64,000 nt of DNA from Gremmenia infestans (GCA_032629725.1 JAFEVB010000015.1:2108001-2172000), one strand, 5' to 3'. Positions 21,461 through 33,859 are shown, numbered from the stretch's first letter. The notes: generated from the letters alone by a model not told the origin. Numbers and translations are program-made.

Positions 21461-23764
21461 GCAAGAATGCGGGCTTGACGCAAGTGTTATGTAGTTTAGA
21501 TGGTGAAGTAGTACCTAGATGCTTGAAGCTTTCAGTCTGAAAAATTATCGATGTACGTGACGTAGTCTATTTTGTGAATCTTTGACTTGGGCTAATGTCC
21601 TCCCGACTTATATGCTTGTTGAATTGGATTCACAGCCACACCTACGTGTCAAGATGAGTCAGCAACGGGATGCTGACAAGGCTTATGCATAGTTAACATG
21701 TAGCGGGAAGGTATTAAGGAGAGGATCAACAGACAGGTTTATTGACTAAGACAACTACAAAGAGAAAATACTAAGAGTGTAACCTCAAAACGCAGACCCA
21801 CCATTTAGCGAGACTAGCGTCTCTACACATAACGTGACAGGAGACTTGAGATGAGTCCAAAGACTTCAAGCTAGAATGTCTTGTCTGTCCATATAGCTAT
21901 TTCTGTTTATTGTGCAACTCTTAGTACAGTACGCAGTCAGTCCAATCTGTACGAAGTACTTCGTACAAAGTCTAGACAGATGGAGATTGCGAAGATACCA
22001 GTTTCTATTTCCAGAAAGATGACACGAGTTGAGGAAAGGTGAACAGGTCGAACGATTTTTAGCAAAATTACCTCGCCGTGCACCGAGTAATGCTTTGAGG
22101 GACATTTGTACTGCGCCTACCATGACATAAAGGGAAGGTGCAATGTACGGAGTACTCGGTAGGAGCACGCCTAGATCTTGGTAGATAGAGATGCTGCTTG
22201 CGAAACTCAACTTGATAGAACAACCAACCAAACCGCAGTATAAAAGAGATTAAGGGATCAAAGGGATGTAGTGTGGTAGTAACTGGAGCGTTAATAGTTC
22301 ATCGTGAATCCGTACTATTGAGATGGACAAGGTACGTAGTTTTTATAGTAATAAGGATCTAAAAAGCAATTTTGCTTCGCCTAGGTCGATAAGGTCGATA
22401 ATAATAAGTTGCCAGCAGAACCTTATACTAGCTTGCATGATAGGAGACTTTACGAGTACGAATTACCTACCAAGGTACTGTGAGTTCCGGGAGCTAAAAT
22501 GCCCCACTAAAATAAGGCCTTAGGAGCCTTTGAACCACACATTACCGCGCTATTTGTACTCCGTACAGTAGTCAGCTGGTGCAGTAACGCTCCCTGAACC
22601 TGAATCTTCCCAGATACTGCGCCTACCAGGAATATTAAGCTTTGAGATTTGTAGTGCTTGGGATGAACCACTGATGAATCCCTGTGCCTCAAGTCTCACC
22701 CAAAATCTAAAGTCCGTCTCTAGACTCAATCCATCCTAGGTAAGCCACTCGCGACGTTTATATAAACTCGTGACCTATCAGCACAATCATTGCAACCTCG
22801 CCCCCAGACTCAGGAAGAGCCTGTCCGGTCGTTACTCGGTCCTATAATGAGTCCAGTCCAGTGCTATCACGATCACGTTGTTCTACTGGTATGTCCGTAC
22901 GTAAATCCTTCTGTGCGGGAGATGAGCGTGATCCCCTGAAAATCAATGCTTGGCAGGGTTACCCGACCTCCTATTCGTCCATCGAAAATTATGTCTAATC
23001 TCAACCTAATGACCGGTATCCGATGCACCAATCTGCTGCAATACATACTCCACACATCCCCACGAACAAGCCAGCCTCCAAATCCTTTGGATCAAGCGCC
23101 TTGTGCGGCTGCTGCAAAACATCTCCTTCTAGTACTTCGTCCGATCACTGCCGGGTTTGTGACGGAAGATCACCTTCCTGTTCCTTGACTTTATGTGCCG
23201 ATCTATACATTTATAAGCGTGTAACCTCTCCTCGAGGCTGTAGAAGGACCCCCCCTTTTTGCTTGTTCGCATGCTTAAATGGATAATTCCTAATCTTTCT
23301 CCAGGATTGTCTCCTTTACTTGCTTAGCCTGCTGTCAAATGATTCGTTCTTTACATCAGGGAAACATGACAATGCCACGTTACGGCCTCGCGTCGGTCAG
23401 ATTATGTATCTCTTCAAGCTTTGAGACCAGTCTACCTAGGCGGAGTCTCTACAATCCAGGCTTTTCCCGCCTCAAACCAAAGATAGAGTCTCATTCCCAC
23501 GGCTCAAGTTCCTGAGAAGGCTAAAGCAGTTTTCTTCTCTCGTCAAGCTTATTCTCATAGCTTTTGAAGTCGTCTTTGTTAACTCCGAGGCAAGTTCTTG
23601 ATGAATATATAATGAGTAAGTCATTTCCTGCTTGTATTATCATTCAGCATCACTTCAACATTTACCCCTTTTCACTTTCTCTCTGTATATATTTTGCCTT
23701 TTACATTTGCTAGGTCCTCTCTATATATTTGTACATAGTCTTTATTTGGACATATTTCGCCAAC
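21461..23764. other. Long spacer with a perfect palindrome
   Basis: 2.3 kb without a supported gene. It contains a 20-bp perfect palindrome (21948-21967), GTACAGTAC (21924-21932) and CTCCGTAC words (22145-22152 minus orientation, 22559-22566). Small ORFs such as 21866-22231 and 22946-23188 have no family evidence. The last 150 bp are a CT-rich GH16 promoter/leader. Confidence 0.55.
21948..21967. repeat. 20-bp perfect inverted repeat
   Basis: The sequence TGTACGAAGTACTTCGTACA is self-complementary over all 20 bases without a spacer. It lies about 490 bp upstream of the phosphatase start codon. A partial copy of its right half (AAGTACTTCGTA) occurs near 28545. Confidence 0.9.
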
Positions 23765-24971
23765 ATGGGATTCAAGTCAACACTCTTCGGCATCAGCCTC
23801 CTTAGCTACCTCAAAGCTACAAATGCATCCCCTATGGGCGCCGACGCTGCCTCTATCGCAGCCCACGGCAATGAAACTTTTTGGGTCAACGCAGAAGCCA
23901 CCTATAGTATCGTCGACACTTACGACACTAGCAACTTCTTCAGCTCTTTCAGTTTGTAACTTACCCCCTTTTTTGTTTCCCCTCCTTGACTTTGCGGTGT
24001 TTGGATTCCGAAGAGTGTTTTATCTTCTCAGCTCGTTCTCCTAACAAGAAACAAATCACTAACTCGTTGTAGTTTCACCGACACCGACCCAACCAGTGGC
24101 TGGGTTAATTACCAATCCCAAAGCGCAGCCCAAAACCAAGGCCTCATCAACACCAACAACAACCAAGTCTACATGGGCGTTGATTCCACCACCCTGAACC
24201 CCGCCGCCCCCGGCCGCAACTCCGTCCGCGTCACCAGCAATAAAGCCTACACGCACGGTCTCTTCATCGCCGACATCGCCCACATGCCCGGGTCCATCTG
24301 TGGTGTCTGGCCCGCGTTCTGGCTCGTAGGAGGCAACTGGCCCAACAACGGCGAGATCGACGTCCTAGAAGGCGTCAACCTCGCCGGTACCGACCAGATC
24401 ACGCTGCACACCGGACCGGGCTGCACGGTCAACACAGCTGGTTCGCAGAGTGGCACCACGCTCGTGCAATCAAACTGCAATGCCAATAGCGGCCACGATG
24501 GCTGCGGTGCCACTACGACAACTGCAAATGCCTACGGAACGAGCTTCAACAGTAATGGTGGTGGCGTGTACGCTATGCAGTGGGAGAGCTCCGGCATCTA
24601 CGTTGTAAGTTGCACAATGTGCCTACCTTATCTATGTCCCTCGCAGAACAAAATACTAACACCCCCTCAAGTGGTTCTTCGCACGTGGCAGCATCCCCGC
24701 CGACATCTCCAGCGGAAACCCAGTGACAGCCAACTGGGGCACACCGGTCGTAGCGTTCAACGGCGGCAGCGGGTGCGACATCGACAGCAGCTTCCAGAGC
24801 GAGAACATCGTCTTTGATACCACGTTCTGCGGTGATTGGGCGGGCAGTGTATTCGACAGCGGCAGCTGTTCGCAATATGGATCCTGTGACACCTACGTGG
24901 GTGCCAACCCCAGCGCTTTCCAGCAGGCTTATTGGGAGATCAACTCGGTAAAGGTTTACCAGATCAGCTGA
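23765..24971 (+). CDS. Secreted GH16 endo-beta-1,3(4)-glucanase
   Basis: Exons 23765-23955, 24073-24604 and 24672-24971 give 340 aa. The ATG at 23765 starts a signal peptide (MGFKSTLFGISLLSYLKATNA). The spliced protein has the GH16 beta-jelly-roll fold with the catalytic signature GEIDVLEG: Glu158 nucleophile, Asp160 and Glu163 acid/base. Flanking conserved parts are NFFSSFSFFTDTDPTSGWVNY across the first splice, WPAFWLVG, the Cys-rich loop CNANSGHDGCG and WEINSVKVYQ at the end. No CBM or GPI-attachment tail is visible, so it should be released. Related fungal enzymes cleave mixed-linkage or beta-1,3-glucan; the precise bond preference is inferred. It is convergent with the GH74 gene about 440 bp downstream, suggesting joint use on plant hemicellulose and glucan. 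Confidence 0.93.
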
Positions 24972-25407
24972 AAGGGATGATTTGGATGGCGTGGGTGTGG
25001 AGGGGGATCAGGGAGTTTAGTTTGTAATTCTGGATAAATGAATCAATAGCAGTACTCGTTCTACAATCGCGCATTGTGCATGTGTGTAGATAATGTGTAA
25101 CGTTACCCCTTTAAGCGTTCATGCAAGGGCCCAGGAGGATCGTGGGCGATGTGACCCTGGCAATGTGTAACGCTTTAACTCCGACGCGAGTCATACCGAA
25201 CCCATAAGGTGCGAAGTGCGACAAAACTATCGTGAGGACTCAAATGAGGGTAGACCCGCCGATTTAAATAAATTTCACGTATATCATATGTGGAGTGGGT
25301 GCAGCAACGGCAAGGGAAACGATTTCCGGGTTCCAAGTTCTTGGTAGAATTGCCGAGGCCTGACTACCTATGTCCTATTCCCACACTTACAGTACAAGTA
25401 CTGTTGT

Positions 25408-28181
25408 TCACGAAGGCGAGCCGTAAAATATACCCCTCCCATTCGTCCCCACATAAACACGTCCATAAGTACTTATATCAGCACCCACAACATTCGAACT
25501 CGCAGCTCCAAACCCGTGATTCGCATCACTGATTATGGCCCAAGTAGCACCGGTATCCGCGCTCTTGAAGAGGCTCGTTGTGTTCGAGATGGTGAAGAAG
25601 CCGTAGAGGACGGGGTAAGCTGAGGTTGTGGAGCCAGCGCCCAATGCTAGAGATACTGTGAGTAAGTGTTGGGGGAGAGAAACTGAATGTACTTACCGAA
25701 GCTGTAGCCAACCGTTGGTCCGGTGGAGGTGGAAATCTGAGTAAACGTCTTTCCGTAATCGAGAGAGTGGAATAATCCCGTGTCGGTCGACGCCCAGACG
25801 TCGCCTGCCACTGTCGGGTTGACGCGGATCTGATTGACCGCCGTTGACGAACCCAGGGCGACTGTTTTCGCAAAGGTCTTTGCAATATCCGTAGATACGT
25901 AGATACTAAATACGCTGTAAGACTTTCTCCTCCAATGATTGCTAGGAAGCTATCTTACCTGCCGGCAGAACCACCATAGAACACGGTATTGTTCCTCTTA
26001 TCAGAGGCAATAGCAGCTCCAGACGGAAGTGTCGATACAGCAGTAAAGGTACCCGTATACTGCGACACCAGCGTCCCATTCGTACCAGACATGAGCAACA
26101 CCGTATCACCATTAGCCGAGTAAGCAACCTTTCCCGAGCCAGTGGATGTTGAAGCGCCATAATCTGCACTCCATGTAGCGCCAAAGTCAGACGACAGCGC
26201 AACTTTAATATCAGTATCGCTGTCGCCAGAACGAACGATATCCGCGGGTGTGTTCCCGGCGTAGTCGAGATCTCGAGTGGTGCTGTATGTTGGGTTATGG
26301 AAGGCTTGGGTAGGAGCTGTGTCGAGCGAGCTGTGGTAGAAGCCGCCAATGTCTCCAACTGCCGATAATAAGGGTGGGCCCCCAGGAGGAGTCAAAAGAG
26401 CTAGGGCTGCTGTTTCCTCAATACCGGTTGCTAATGACTTCAGGGTTACATTGTGGACTGTGTCCCACTTCAGAAGATCATGTCCTCCGTATATTGTTGC
26501 GCCGGTGCCGTACAGCCTTCACTAGTAAGCATTCGCAAGAGACTTGACAGATAGAGCAGGACTCACCAATGGTTTGAATCAAATGGGTCGATCGACAAAG
26601 CTTCTACCATCCAGCCTACTCTTTTGATGAATTGGTCTGTGGAAGTGGTATCAAAAAGCCACGGTGCGGCAGAAACGTCGTAGCTGTAGTAACTTGAAAC
26701 TGTTAGTGGATAGTATCTGTCAAAATCGAAAACAAAACTTACAGATCCTGGTTGGGATAGCTTGTCCAAGCCCTGTTATAACAATTAGTTCTATGTAAAT
26801 CAGCCCGGGGGGAAGGAGAAAATACCAAATCGGAGACCAAGTAGCACCTGAGTCATTGCTTCTGAAAATTTGTTCATCTGGCCACCAATCATTCAGCGCA
26901 GCGACCATAAGTGTTCCAGGCTTTTGCAAGTCAACACTTAGTCCACCATAACCATAATTCGTGGAAGCCAGAGAAGTGGGGCTAATATCAGTCCAGACTC
27001 CCGTCGAAATGTTGTATTTGTGAAGCGTCCCATTAGTTCCATCATACGGGCCCGCACCATTGGCGTATGATATGTATAGTGTTTTCTCCGCAGGGGATAG
27101 AACACCTTTGTGTGGAAGAAATCCCAATTGCGGTTCGCCAGATACCCAGGCCCAAGTAGATCCTCCATCTTCAGACTTGAACACCGATTCACCGACATCA
27201 ACAACGCCTACATCAGTTAGCAATAAATACATATCTAGCCACTGATCATCGGCTCATCAGCTCACCAACGAAGATTCTTGGAGTAGCAGTCCCCTTTGTT
27301 CCAGATGTAGAATCAAACGTAACCCAAGCAATGCCTACCGGGTCCGCAGTATACTCTGAACTCGCATCCTGGACATAAGTCCCTGCTCACAGTCAGCACG
27401 ATTGGCCTCCTTCCAGACAAACTACTTACCCGGCCATGTGAAAGACGTAACTTTCGCCCACGTGACACCATAATCCGTACTCTTCCACAACCCATTGCCA
27501 CTTCTCGCGCCAAAATAAAGAATACTGTTCTTATTAGGGTCGACCGCAAGACGCTACAGATCGTCAGTTCTCTTACTAAGATAACGCTGCTTCGAGTGAT
27601 AAATACTTCACCGACTCCACGACCTGGCATATTACCACCGACTTTGAACGGCAGTTTAGTCTCGGAGAACGTAGCTCCTTGATCGGTGGAGCGCAAGATG
27701 GACCCTACGTTTGGATCCCAGTCAATGGTATACATGCCTACAGCGAGATAAAGACGATTCGTCTCAACTGGGTCCGTGGCGAGAGCGTCAATCCCCCAAT
27801 CGTGCCTGTTTGGTTTAAGACTCAGCTCAACCTCCTTTGTCTGCCAATGAATAGTATAAGACTTACCAGTTCGTGTTATTTGCGAAATCAGTTAGCGGAG
27901 TCCAGGTATCATCTGCATTCAGACGATACGCGCCTCCGATGTCTGTTCGTGCGTACGCGAGACCTTTTGTAGTTGGATTGAATACAATCCCAGGGACAAA
28001 TCCTCCGCCACCTGAAAGTATATCATTAGCTATTCTCGAACGGTAAACATTCATCGAACGCGGCGTCATGCATACCTCCAATCCTGACATTCTTCCACGT
28101 AAATGTTTGGGATGTATATGCATTGACAGAACCAGCCAACAGACTCGCAGCCACGAGGGCCACGCGATTCAGGAAAAACAT
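25408..28181 (-). CDS. Secreted GH74 xyloglucanase (two-propeller, Asp-box protein)
   Basis: Eleven exons: 28181-28076, 28011-27867, 27805-27607, 27553-27430, 27382-27266, 27207-26826, 26772-26743 (30 nt), 26692-26567, 26516-25959, 25905-25697 and 25646-25408, giving 744 aa. After a signal peptide (about 21 aa) the protein starts with YTSQTFTWKNVRIGGGGGFVPG, the GH74 N-terminus. It holds many Asp-box turns (SxDxGxTW: STDQGATF, SEDGGSTW, SNDSGATW, SSDFGATW, SLDYGKTF, SADTGATW) of the paired seven-bladed propellers. Asp59 in ARTDIGG and Asp465 in VGDIGGF match the conserved catalytic pair. It ends GIFYGSPS without a CBM1. Family members cleave xyloglucan internally or from the reducing end; I cannot tell endo from exo. 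A few acceptors need skipping of a branch-proximal AG. Confidence 0.95.
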
Positions 28182-29445
28182 AGCAATATTGTTCCAGTAC
28201 TACTGGGATGAGACGATACAAAACTAGTTTGCAGAAAACTATCAATACTCAAAGTCGGAAACATGAAAGTATATAAGCTAGATCAGGAAATTCTCCACCC
28301 CGCAACCCATAGACACAAACAAGACATGAGACTACATGACGTGTGGTACCTGGCGGGGCCTCAATGAAAGCATTCTATGATAGATTGAAGGCAATATAGA
28401 CGGTATCCCACAAACCGTCCTTCGGCCATTTTCCGGGGTGCAGGCGGGGATACTATTCTCCATTCCCAGAGGTTCAGGCGCCGAAGACCACGCCACTTCA
28501 CGAGACGACGGACCGTTTCGACCGTGGCGCCACACCAACGAACGACAAGTACTTCGTATATCTGAGTTTGATTACGGTACGCTTGGGGGGAGCGGATGGT
28601 GGTAGTCCTTTTAATTCAAAGCCTTGGTACCTGGATAAGTTGGTTGAAAGGATATTGTCGCAGGGAGAATGAGCCTGAAATTCGTGTAAATTTAGCCTGC
28701 CGATTGCCGAGATCAAAGCCCAGATCAACCCCTGAATTTTCCACCAGCAGATGTTTTACTTATGCCATCAGCTTCTCAACATCATCTTAAAATCTAGAAA
28801 TATAGTGTACTTGCATCTAGACGCCTTCTTGCGAAGATCTTGCTCATCGCTCTGCTGACCCTTGAAACGGAATCTCGGATCGGCTCGCGGTTGATACAGT
28901 AGAAAATGCAGTACTAATTTAAGCTTGTCCTCCGCGGGTTGACTATGCCATTGCCAGCTGACGTGTTTATATATAAGTCGAATTAAAAGAAAGGTTAATG
29001 TTGATATCACAGGTGTTAATACGTGATCACTTCTTCTATACTATATAGTAGACTTAATTCTAGTATTCTAGTTGATATTGCTTAGCATTTATAGTAGTAT
29101 TATATATATAAAGAGGTAATGCCTCTTTACTAACTAAGCTATGCAAGATCACATAACTAGAAAGGTCGGGATGCTAGACTATTATCCCAACAGTTAAAAA
29201 AGGAACTTTATCGAAGTGGAAGTAAAAGAAGGCCAGCGCGCCTGGGGGGTGCATAGTCACGGGACAAGGTTTGCAAGTAGAAGGACTTGAAAGATGCGAT
29301 GGCTGTCGAAGATACGGCCTAGATACTAGGCATTATTATTGATTCATCCTAAAAGCTTGAATCTTGTTACGTCTAAGGTACTCCTCCCCACCCTTCCAAT
29401 CGATTCCGCAATCATTACGACCCTTCATTAATCATCATCCAATAA
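28182..29445. other. Intergenic, AT-rich in part, with a hairpin
   Basis: Contains the GH74 promoter and, further right, an AT-rich stretch (29030-29110) ending in an 8-bp stem hairpin (29109-29129). No coding gene is supported. The short frames here are shadows or lack an ATG context. Confidence 0.5.
29109..29129. repeat. Short hairpin TAAAGAGG-TAATG-CCTCTTTA
   Basis: A perfect 8-bp inverted repeat around a 5-nt loop, at the edge of an AT-rich tract with many TA/CTAG words. It could be a transposon-end remnant. It is too far (about 320 bp) from the OPT stop to call a terminator, and fungal genes do not need one. Confidence 0.5.
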
Positions 29446-32098
29446 TTACGACCAACTCCCCTTCGGCGGACCAAAAGTCTGTCCCTCTGGAAGCTTCGTC
29501 TGAACAGCGGCATCCAAACTATCAAGTGTATTTGCTACAACCGTCGTACCCCACCAATCCGGGAAAGCTTTCTGGGGCAGCGATACCGCGAAGAACATAA
29601 CAATCAAGCAGAGCGCAAGACCGAGATCCAAGCCGCCGGAAGTGAGGTAGTTGTATTGGTTCCACCAGCCGGTGTACTTGCGGCGTATGAAATAGTTGAA
29701 TGTTAAGCCGACGATGACCCACGACATATAGGTCAAAGGTGTCGCTGGGGGAATGAAGAGGACGCCGCCGAAGATGAGAGGTGTAGAGAGATAGCGCACT
29801 TTGCTCTTGGGGAACATACGGGTGAGGGTGTAGAAGAGGCAAGGCGTGAGGGCGCCAACAAGGAACATCCAGAGGAAGTTCTTGTAGAGACCGTTCATGC
29901 CGAAAAGGCGTTGGGGTCCAATGACGCCGAAGATGACGGAAGAGTTGAAGGCGCTGCGGCCGACAGGGCAGATGAAACCGTTGGTATTGTCGGCATCACA
30001 TATGTTTTTGATGGCGCCAAAGGCCCATTCCAGGACAGCGACGTTGACTATTGCCGCCCAAAAAGTAGCTACACCTTGTGCGGCCATCATAGTGCGAGGT
30101 GGTACCTTCATGTAGTGGCCCAATTTTAGATCTCCCGTAAATAGTAATCCTTGATACATGGGAGCGTAGCTATTTTGGGTGAGGGAATGTTAGAAATTTG
30201 TTTGCGGGGAGGGAGGAGAAGAGGCGGGGGATTTGTAAAGAGAAGGAGGGAGGGAGGGAGGGGGGAGGAAGTACCCGTAAGCTTTGAATAGCATCATTGC
30301 GATGGGACGACCTGGGAGCATGAAACCGACGATCAGTTCAGTAATGATGTTCAGTCCGATCTGGAAGTTTGTGACGGCTTGGACAATGCCAATGGGAATC
30401 ATGAATATGATGGGTAGCATGTAGGCAAGGATCAATGCCCACACGGGCAGCCCTGTGTCCCACACTATAATGAGGTTAGTATTTGACTTCAAAATGAAGG
30501 AAAGCTGACTCACCCTGTACAACCACGATAGAAACTGCAAACATTACAACGAAGATTGCTATGTACCACCTGAGTGAAAAGTTCTTGTTAATTTTCCATC
30601 TTGGTTCATGCAGGAAGATATGCACTTACCACTCAGGCACTTCCCTGTATTTGCGCATAAGTCTTCTGTGTACATCCTCATCCTCAACACGAGCATCCTT
30701 GAATCTCGCCCAGATAGCTTTGCGTTCGTATAAAGCAGTATGGACTAGAACTCCGGAAATTGCTGCAAATGACATGGAATAGAACCATATATTTCCTTGA
30801 GACATGAAAAGAGGAGAATACTCCTTGTAGGCCGCAGCGTCAAATCGAAGATCCGGTGTCAGGACTTTACTGACATTGTAGGCTTTCCCCGTATTGTCGC
30901 GAATAGTGTTATCCAGGATAGGGAGGTATTCGCCATAATAGGCCCCAGAGAAATGCAACGCAGGGGTGATGATCCAGAAGAAGAGAAGCATGCTTATGGC
31001 GACATTAACCATCGCAAAGACTGGGTATTGCAGCGGGCTCTGAATGAATTGAGTGACAATGTTCCAGTCGAAAGTAATTGGAATCAAAGAGAGTCCTGAT
31101 GAGCCGCCGAAGAGTTGGTTGATGACGGGGCTGTTTGGTTTGATCCAAGTCACAAATGCAAACACACTGAGAAATGGAGCGATAAGCTCTGGGAACCAGT
31201 GCCAGACAAAAGACCCAAGAACGACGTAGAGGAAGTAGCGATATCGGCCAATGCTCCAGCCACTAGTCTTCTCAGGGTCGGATTTCCGATGATCGTGTAA
31301 GGCGTAGAAGACAGACGTGCTCACAAGATTCGTAGGCCAGATCATAGCAGCAGGCCAAACGAGAAACCGACGACAAACACCAGCAAGTCCATAGCCGATG
31401 ACTTGGTTGGAAATCGTTAGAAGAAGGTTGAAGCCCCAGCCCAGATCTTTCTTGTAGAACCCTTTCAGAGCTACAATAGTATCGACGGAATAGGCAACAG
31501 GTCCGCTCAAAGAGCAATTTGCCATAACCGTGATTACTGTATGCTCTTTCATGTTGAACGGACCGGGATTCAGTTTCCATTTTAATCCAAACCAATTGAA
31601 TTCCCATTCGGGCAACCATCTCGCCCAGGCGCATCCGATTGGATAGGCGACCAATTGGCAGATGAGGGAGCTGAGAGCAAAATTTGGGTATCTCAGGAAG
31701 AAGAGTTGGTTGAGACCAGAAGCGATTGTCACCAACACCATGCCTATCACCCATGCGCGAACAGTGTTTGCTGGACCACCATCATCATGATTGCGCACCG
31801 CAGCTCGAACCTCGGGATATGGAGAGTTGTCGCTGACCTCCTGCTCGAGCTTAAGCTCGTCCTTTAGATCATGGTTCTCTGCAGCTGCGTTGACGGCAAG
31901 TCGCAGATCTTCTGGTAGATTGGGATCGAACTCGTGGAGCTTGTTGAACGTCTTGAGATGGGCATTCGCAATGCCTTCGATCTCAACGTCGGGGACATCA
32001 GATGTCGTGCTGCCAATGCGCGTACCACCGTCGACAGAGGAAACTTCTTCGGCAATGCCTTCCTTGGGCTCTTTCTGGCCACGAAAGCGGGAAAACAT
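29446..32098 (-). CDS. OPT-family oligopeptide transporter
   Basis: Exons 32098-30630, 30569-30514, 30464-30275 and 30169-29446 give 812 aa. I use the ATG at 32098; the frame continues upstream only to a TTG. A long acidic cytosolic N-terminus (about 120 aa) precedes about 14-16 hydrophobic segments. Diagnostic family motifs are NPGPFNMKEH after the first membrane segments, LVWPAAMIWPTNLV, VPEWWYIAIFVVMF across the first splice, and LGHYMKVPPRTMM with the conserved KxPPR. The C-terminus ends soon after the last segment (TGGLDLGLALCLIVMFFAV-like region). OPT proteins import tetra- and pentapeptides, glutathione or metal chelates with protons across the plasma membrane. Intron 3 (30274-30170) contains a purine-rich G-tract on the opposite strand. 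With the secreted protease in this window it suits peptide nutrition, but the substrate is unproven. Confidence 0.95.
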
Positions 32099-33859
32099 GG
32101 CGATCAAAAAATCCAGCTGTGCATAAAGAAGTTGGGATTGAGGAAAAGGAAAGAAATGAACTTAAGGGAAAGGATGTTATCTGCAGAAGATCAACGCTTG
32201 TGACAGTGTTGTATTCACTTGAGCTTTGCACCGCTTGGTTTGATTTCACATCCTACCACGGCACCACCTACCTAACACAGAACAAGCCGCGATCATGTCC
32301 AGCCTGACCGCCCAATAGTCGTGTTAGATATGGACAATAAGAAAAATTGTGAATATATTTCCATTGTAATGTATCTATACAAGCAAGCTAAGCTTCTTTA
32401 CCTAGGTCAACAGTTAGCCAGATTCCTATAAAAGATAGGTTGGATCTATTCTTCGGGTTGAGCCATCTACAATGCACGTTCCAGAGACCAGATAGCACGA
32501 GGCTAGCTCTAGTAGAGCAGCTCGTCTTGTATACTGGAAGCGGAAGAATGTACTGCTGCCCAAAAGCTTTGTGTAACAAGTACGGGTAGGTTTTGTCGAC
32601 CGAAGCAACACGAGTATACAGGTACCTCTGAGCTCTGAAAACTGTTTTTTGTGTTTCCTCGTTAAATCCGATAGTGGGGAAAGACACCAAGCCATCTCGT
32701 ATACACATCTATAGAGATGATCAAAATATATGATCAATTGTATAAGCTTTACCTACCGTGATATGTATGTGGCAACTAACGAGAGAGGTTGGAATATCAT
32801 TCGAGAGGCTGATGACTTAGAGGCTTGGCCGGGGGGGGTGGAGAAGCGCGGGACAACCTCGACTTAAGCTAGGTTTGACCATGGTTACACTTACCATGCG
32901 TGGAAGAAGAGGGAGAATCCGCCGCAAATGGTTAAAGATACTAAGCTAGAGGGAGAGGGTTCTTGGAACCGGCTGCTCTGAGTGAGTTAACCACTACAGA
33001 CCCAACCAACATCGGTAGGGGCCGAGCGGACAGAATCCCGGTGTACGAGTCCAAAATCGGCAGGCGCTGAGCAGAAATAATCCCAGGCTACGAGTTGACG
33101 CCTGCATATATTAAGCGTGACTTTTCAGCACCAAACCTTTTTCACTACTCTCGTTCCGTTGGCTTTGGTTCATTAGCAGTCTGAGGAATGTCATGGAATG
33201 GATAAGAGCACTGCTGGAACTCGTGGGGATTGTTGGTAGACCTATCCAGTACATGGTGTCAGTTTTCCGCTTTGCTTTTGCTCAACTGTATTCCAAATTT
33301 CACTTACGTGAAATTGGTGTGCTCGCCCAACACCAAATGAAATCACTAACGGCACTAGAATTGATACAGATATGTACAGCCAAATGCGTTATTCCAGCTC
33401 GCAGATCCCGCCGTTTCTAAAACATGCTAGTCTCAGGGACGCCATCAAGTTACTTGGGTAGACTGGGCTGTTTATACCTTCGCGTTACGAACAAACGAAA
33501 CCAATCCCCGCCGTAGCCACAGAAAATCATCACTATGAAAGCACAGATAATTAGACAGACGTAGAAGACACCGATGATGCCGGAAGAAAAGCCATATGGA
33601 GTAAATACGGTTGTCCAGGGAGCTGGGATATAGTTCTGGATGTGGAGGCTTGATCGATTTCACAGGACTCAAGGCGACACTTGATGGCGTGGAAATCATG
33701 GGGAGAAGACTGGGATGAATGTAGAACATAGTATTGGAGAAAACGGCCTTGCTGGCTCAACGGGTATCCCTCAAAGCAAAACCTCCAACGCCAAATGCAA
33801 GTCTATTTTCGTACGCCATTGACCCTTCTTTTCCCAGCCTGTTTCCAGCATTCAAATGA
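32099..33859. other. Intergenic spacer, no supported gene
   Basis: Holds the OPT promoter (next to 32098) and about 1.5 kb more without a recognisable gene. Frames at 32388-32737, 33193-33420 and 33472-33760 lack family signatures and overlap frames on other strands. A G-run lies near 32829. Confidence 0.55.

Noticed and set aside
24173..24817. Continuous GH16 reading through 24604-24817
   Set aside because: Past GIYV the unspliced frame gives a Cys/Pro/Arg-rich nonsense tail. Splicing to 24672 yields the conserved WFFARGSIP and the normal C-terminus.
18000..33000. Secondary-metabolite gene cluster around the MFS, GH and OPT genes
   Set aside because: There is no PKS, NRPS, terpene cyclase, P450 or pathway regulator between these genes. 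The mixture is of nutrient and housekeeping genes.
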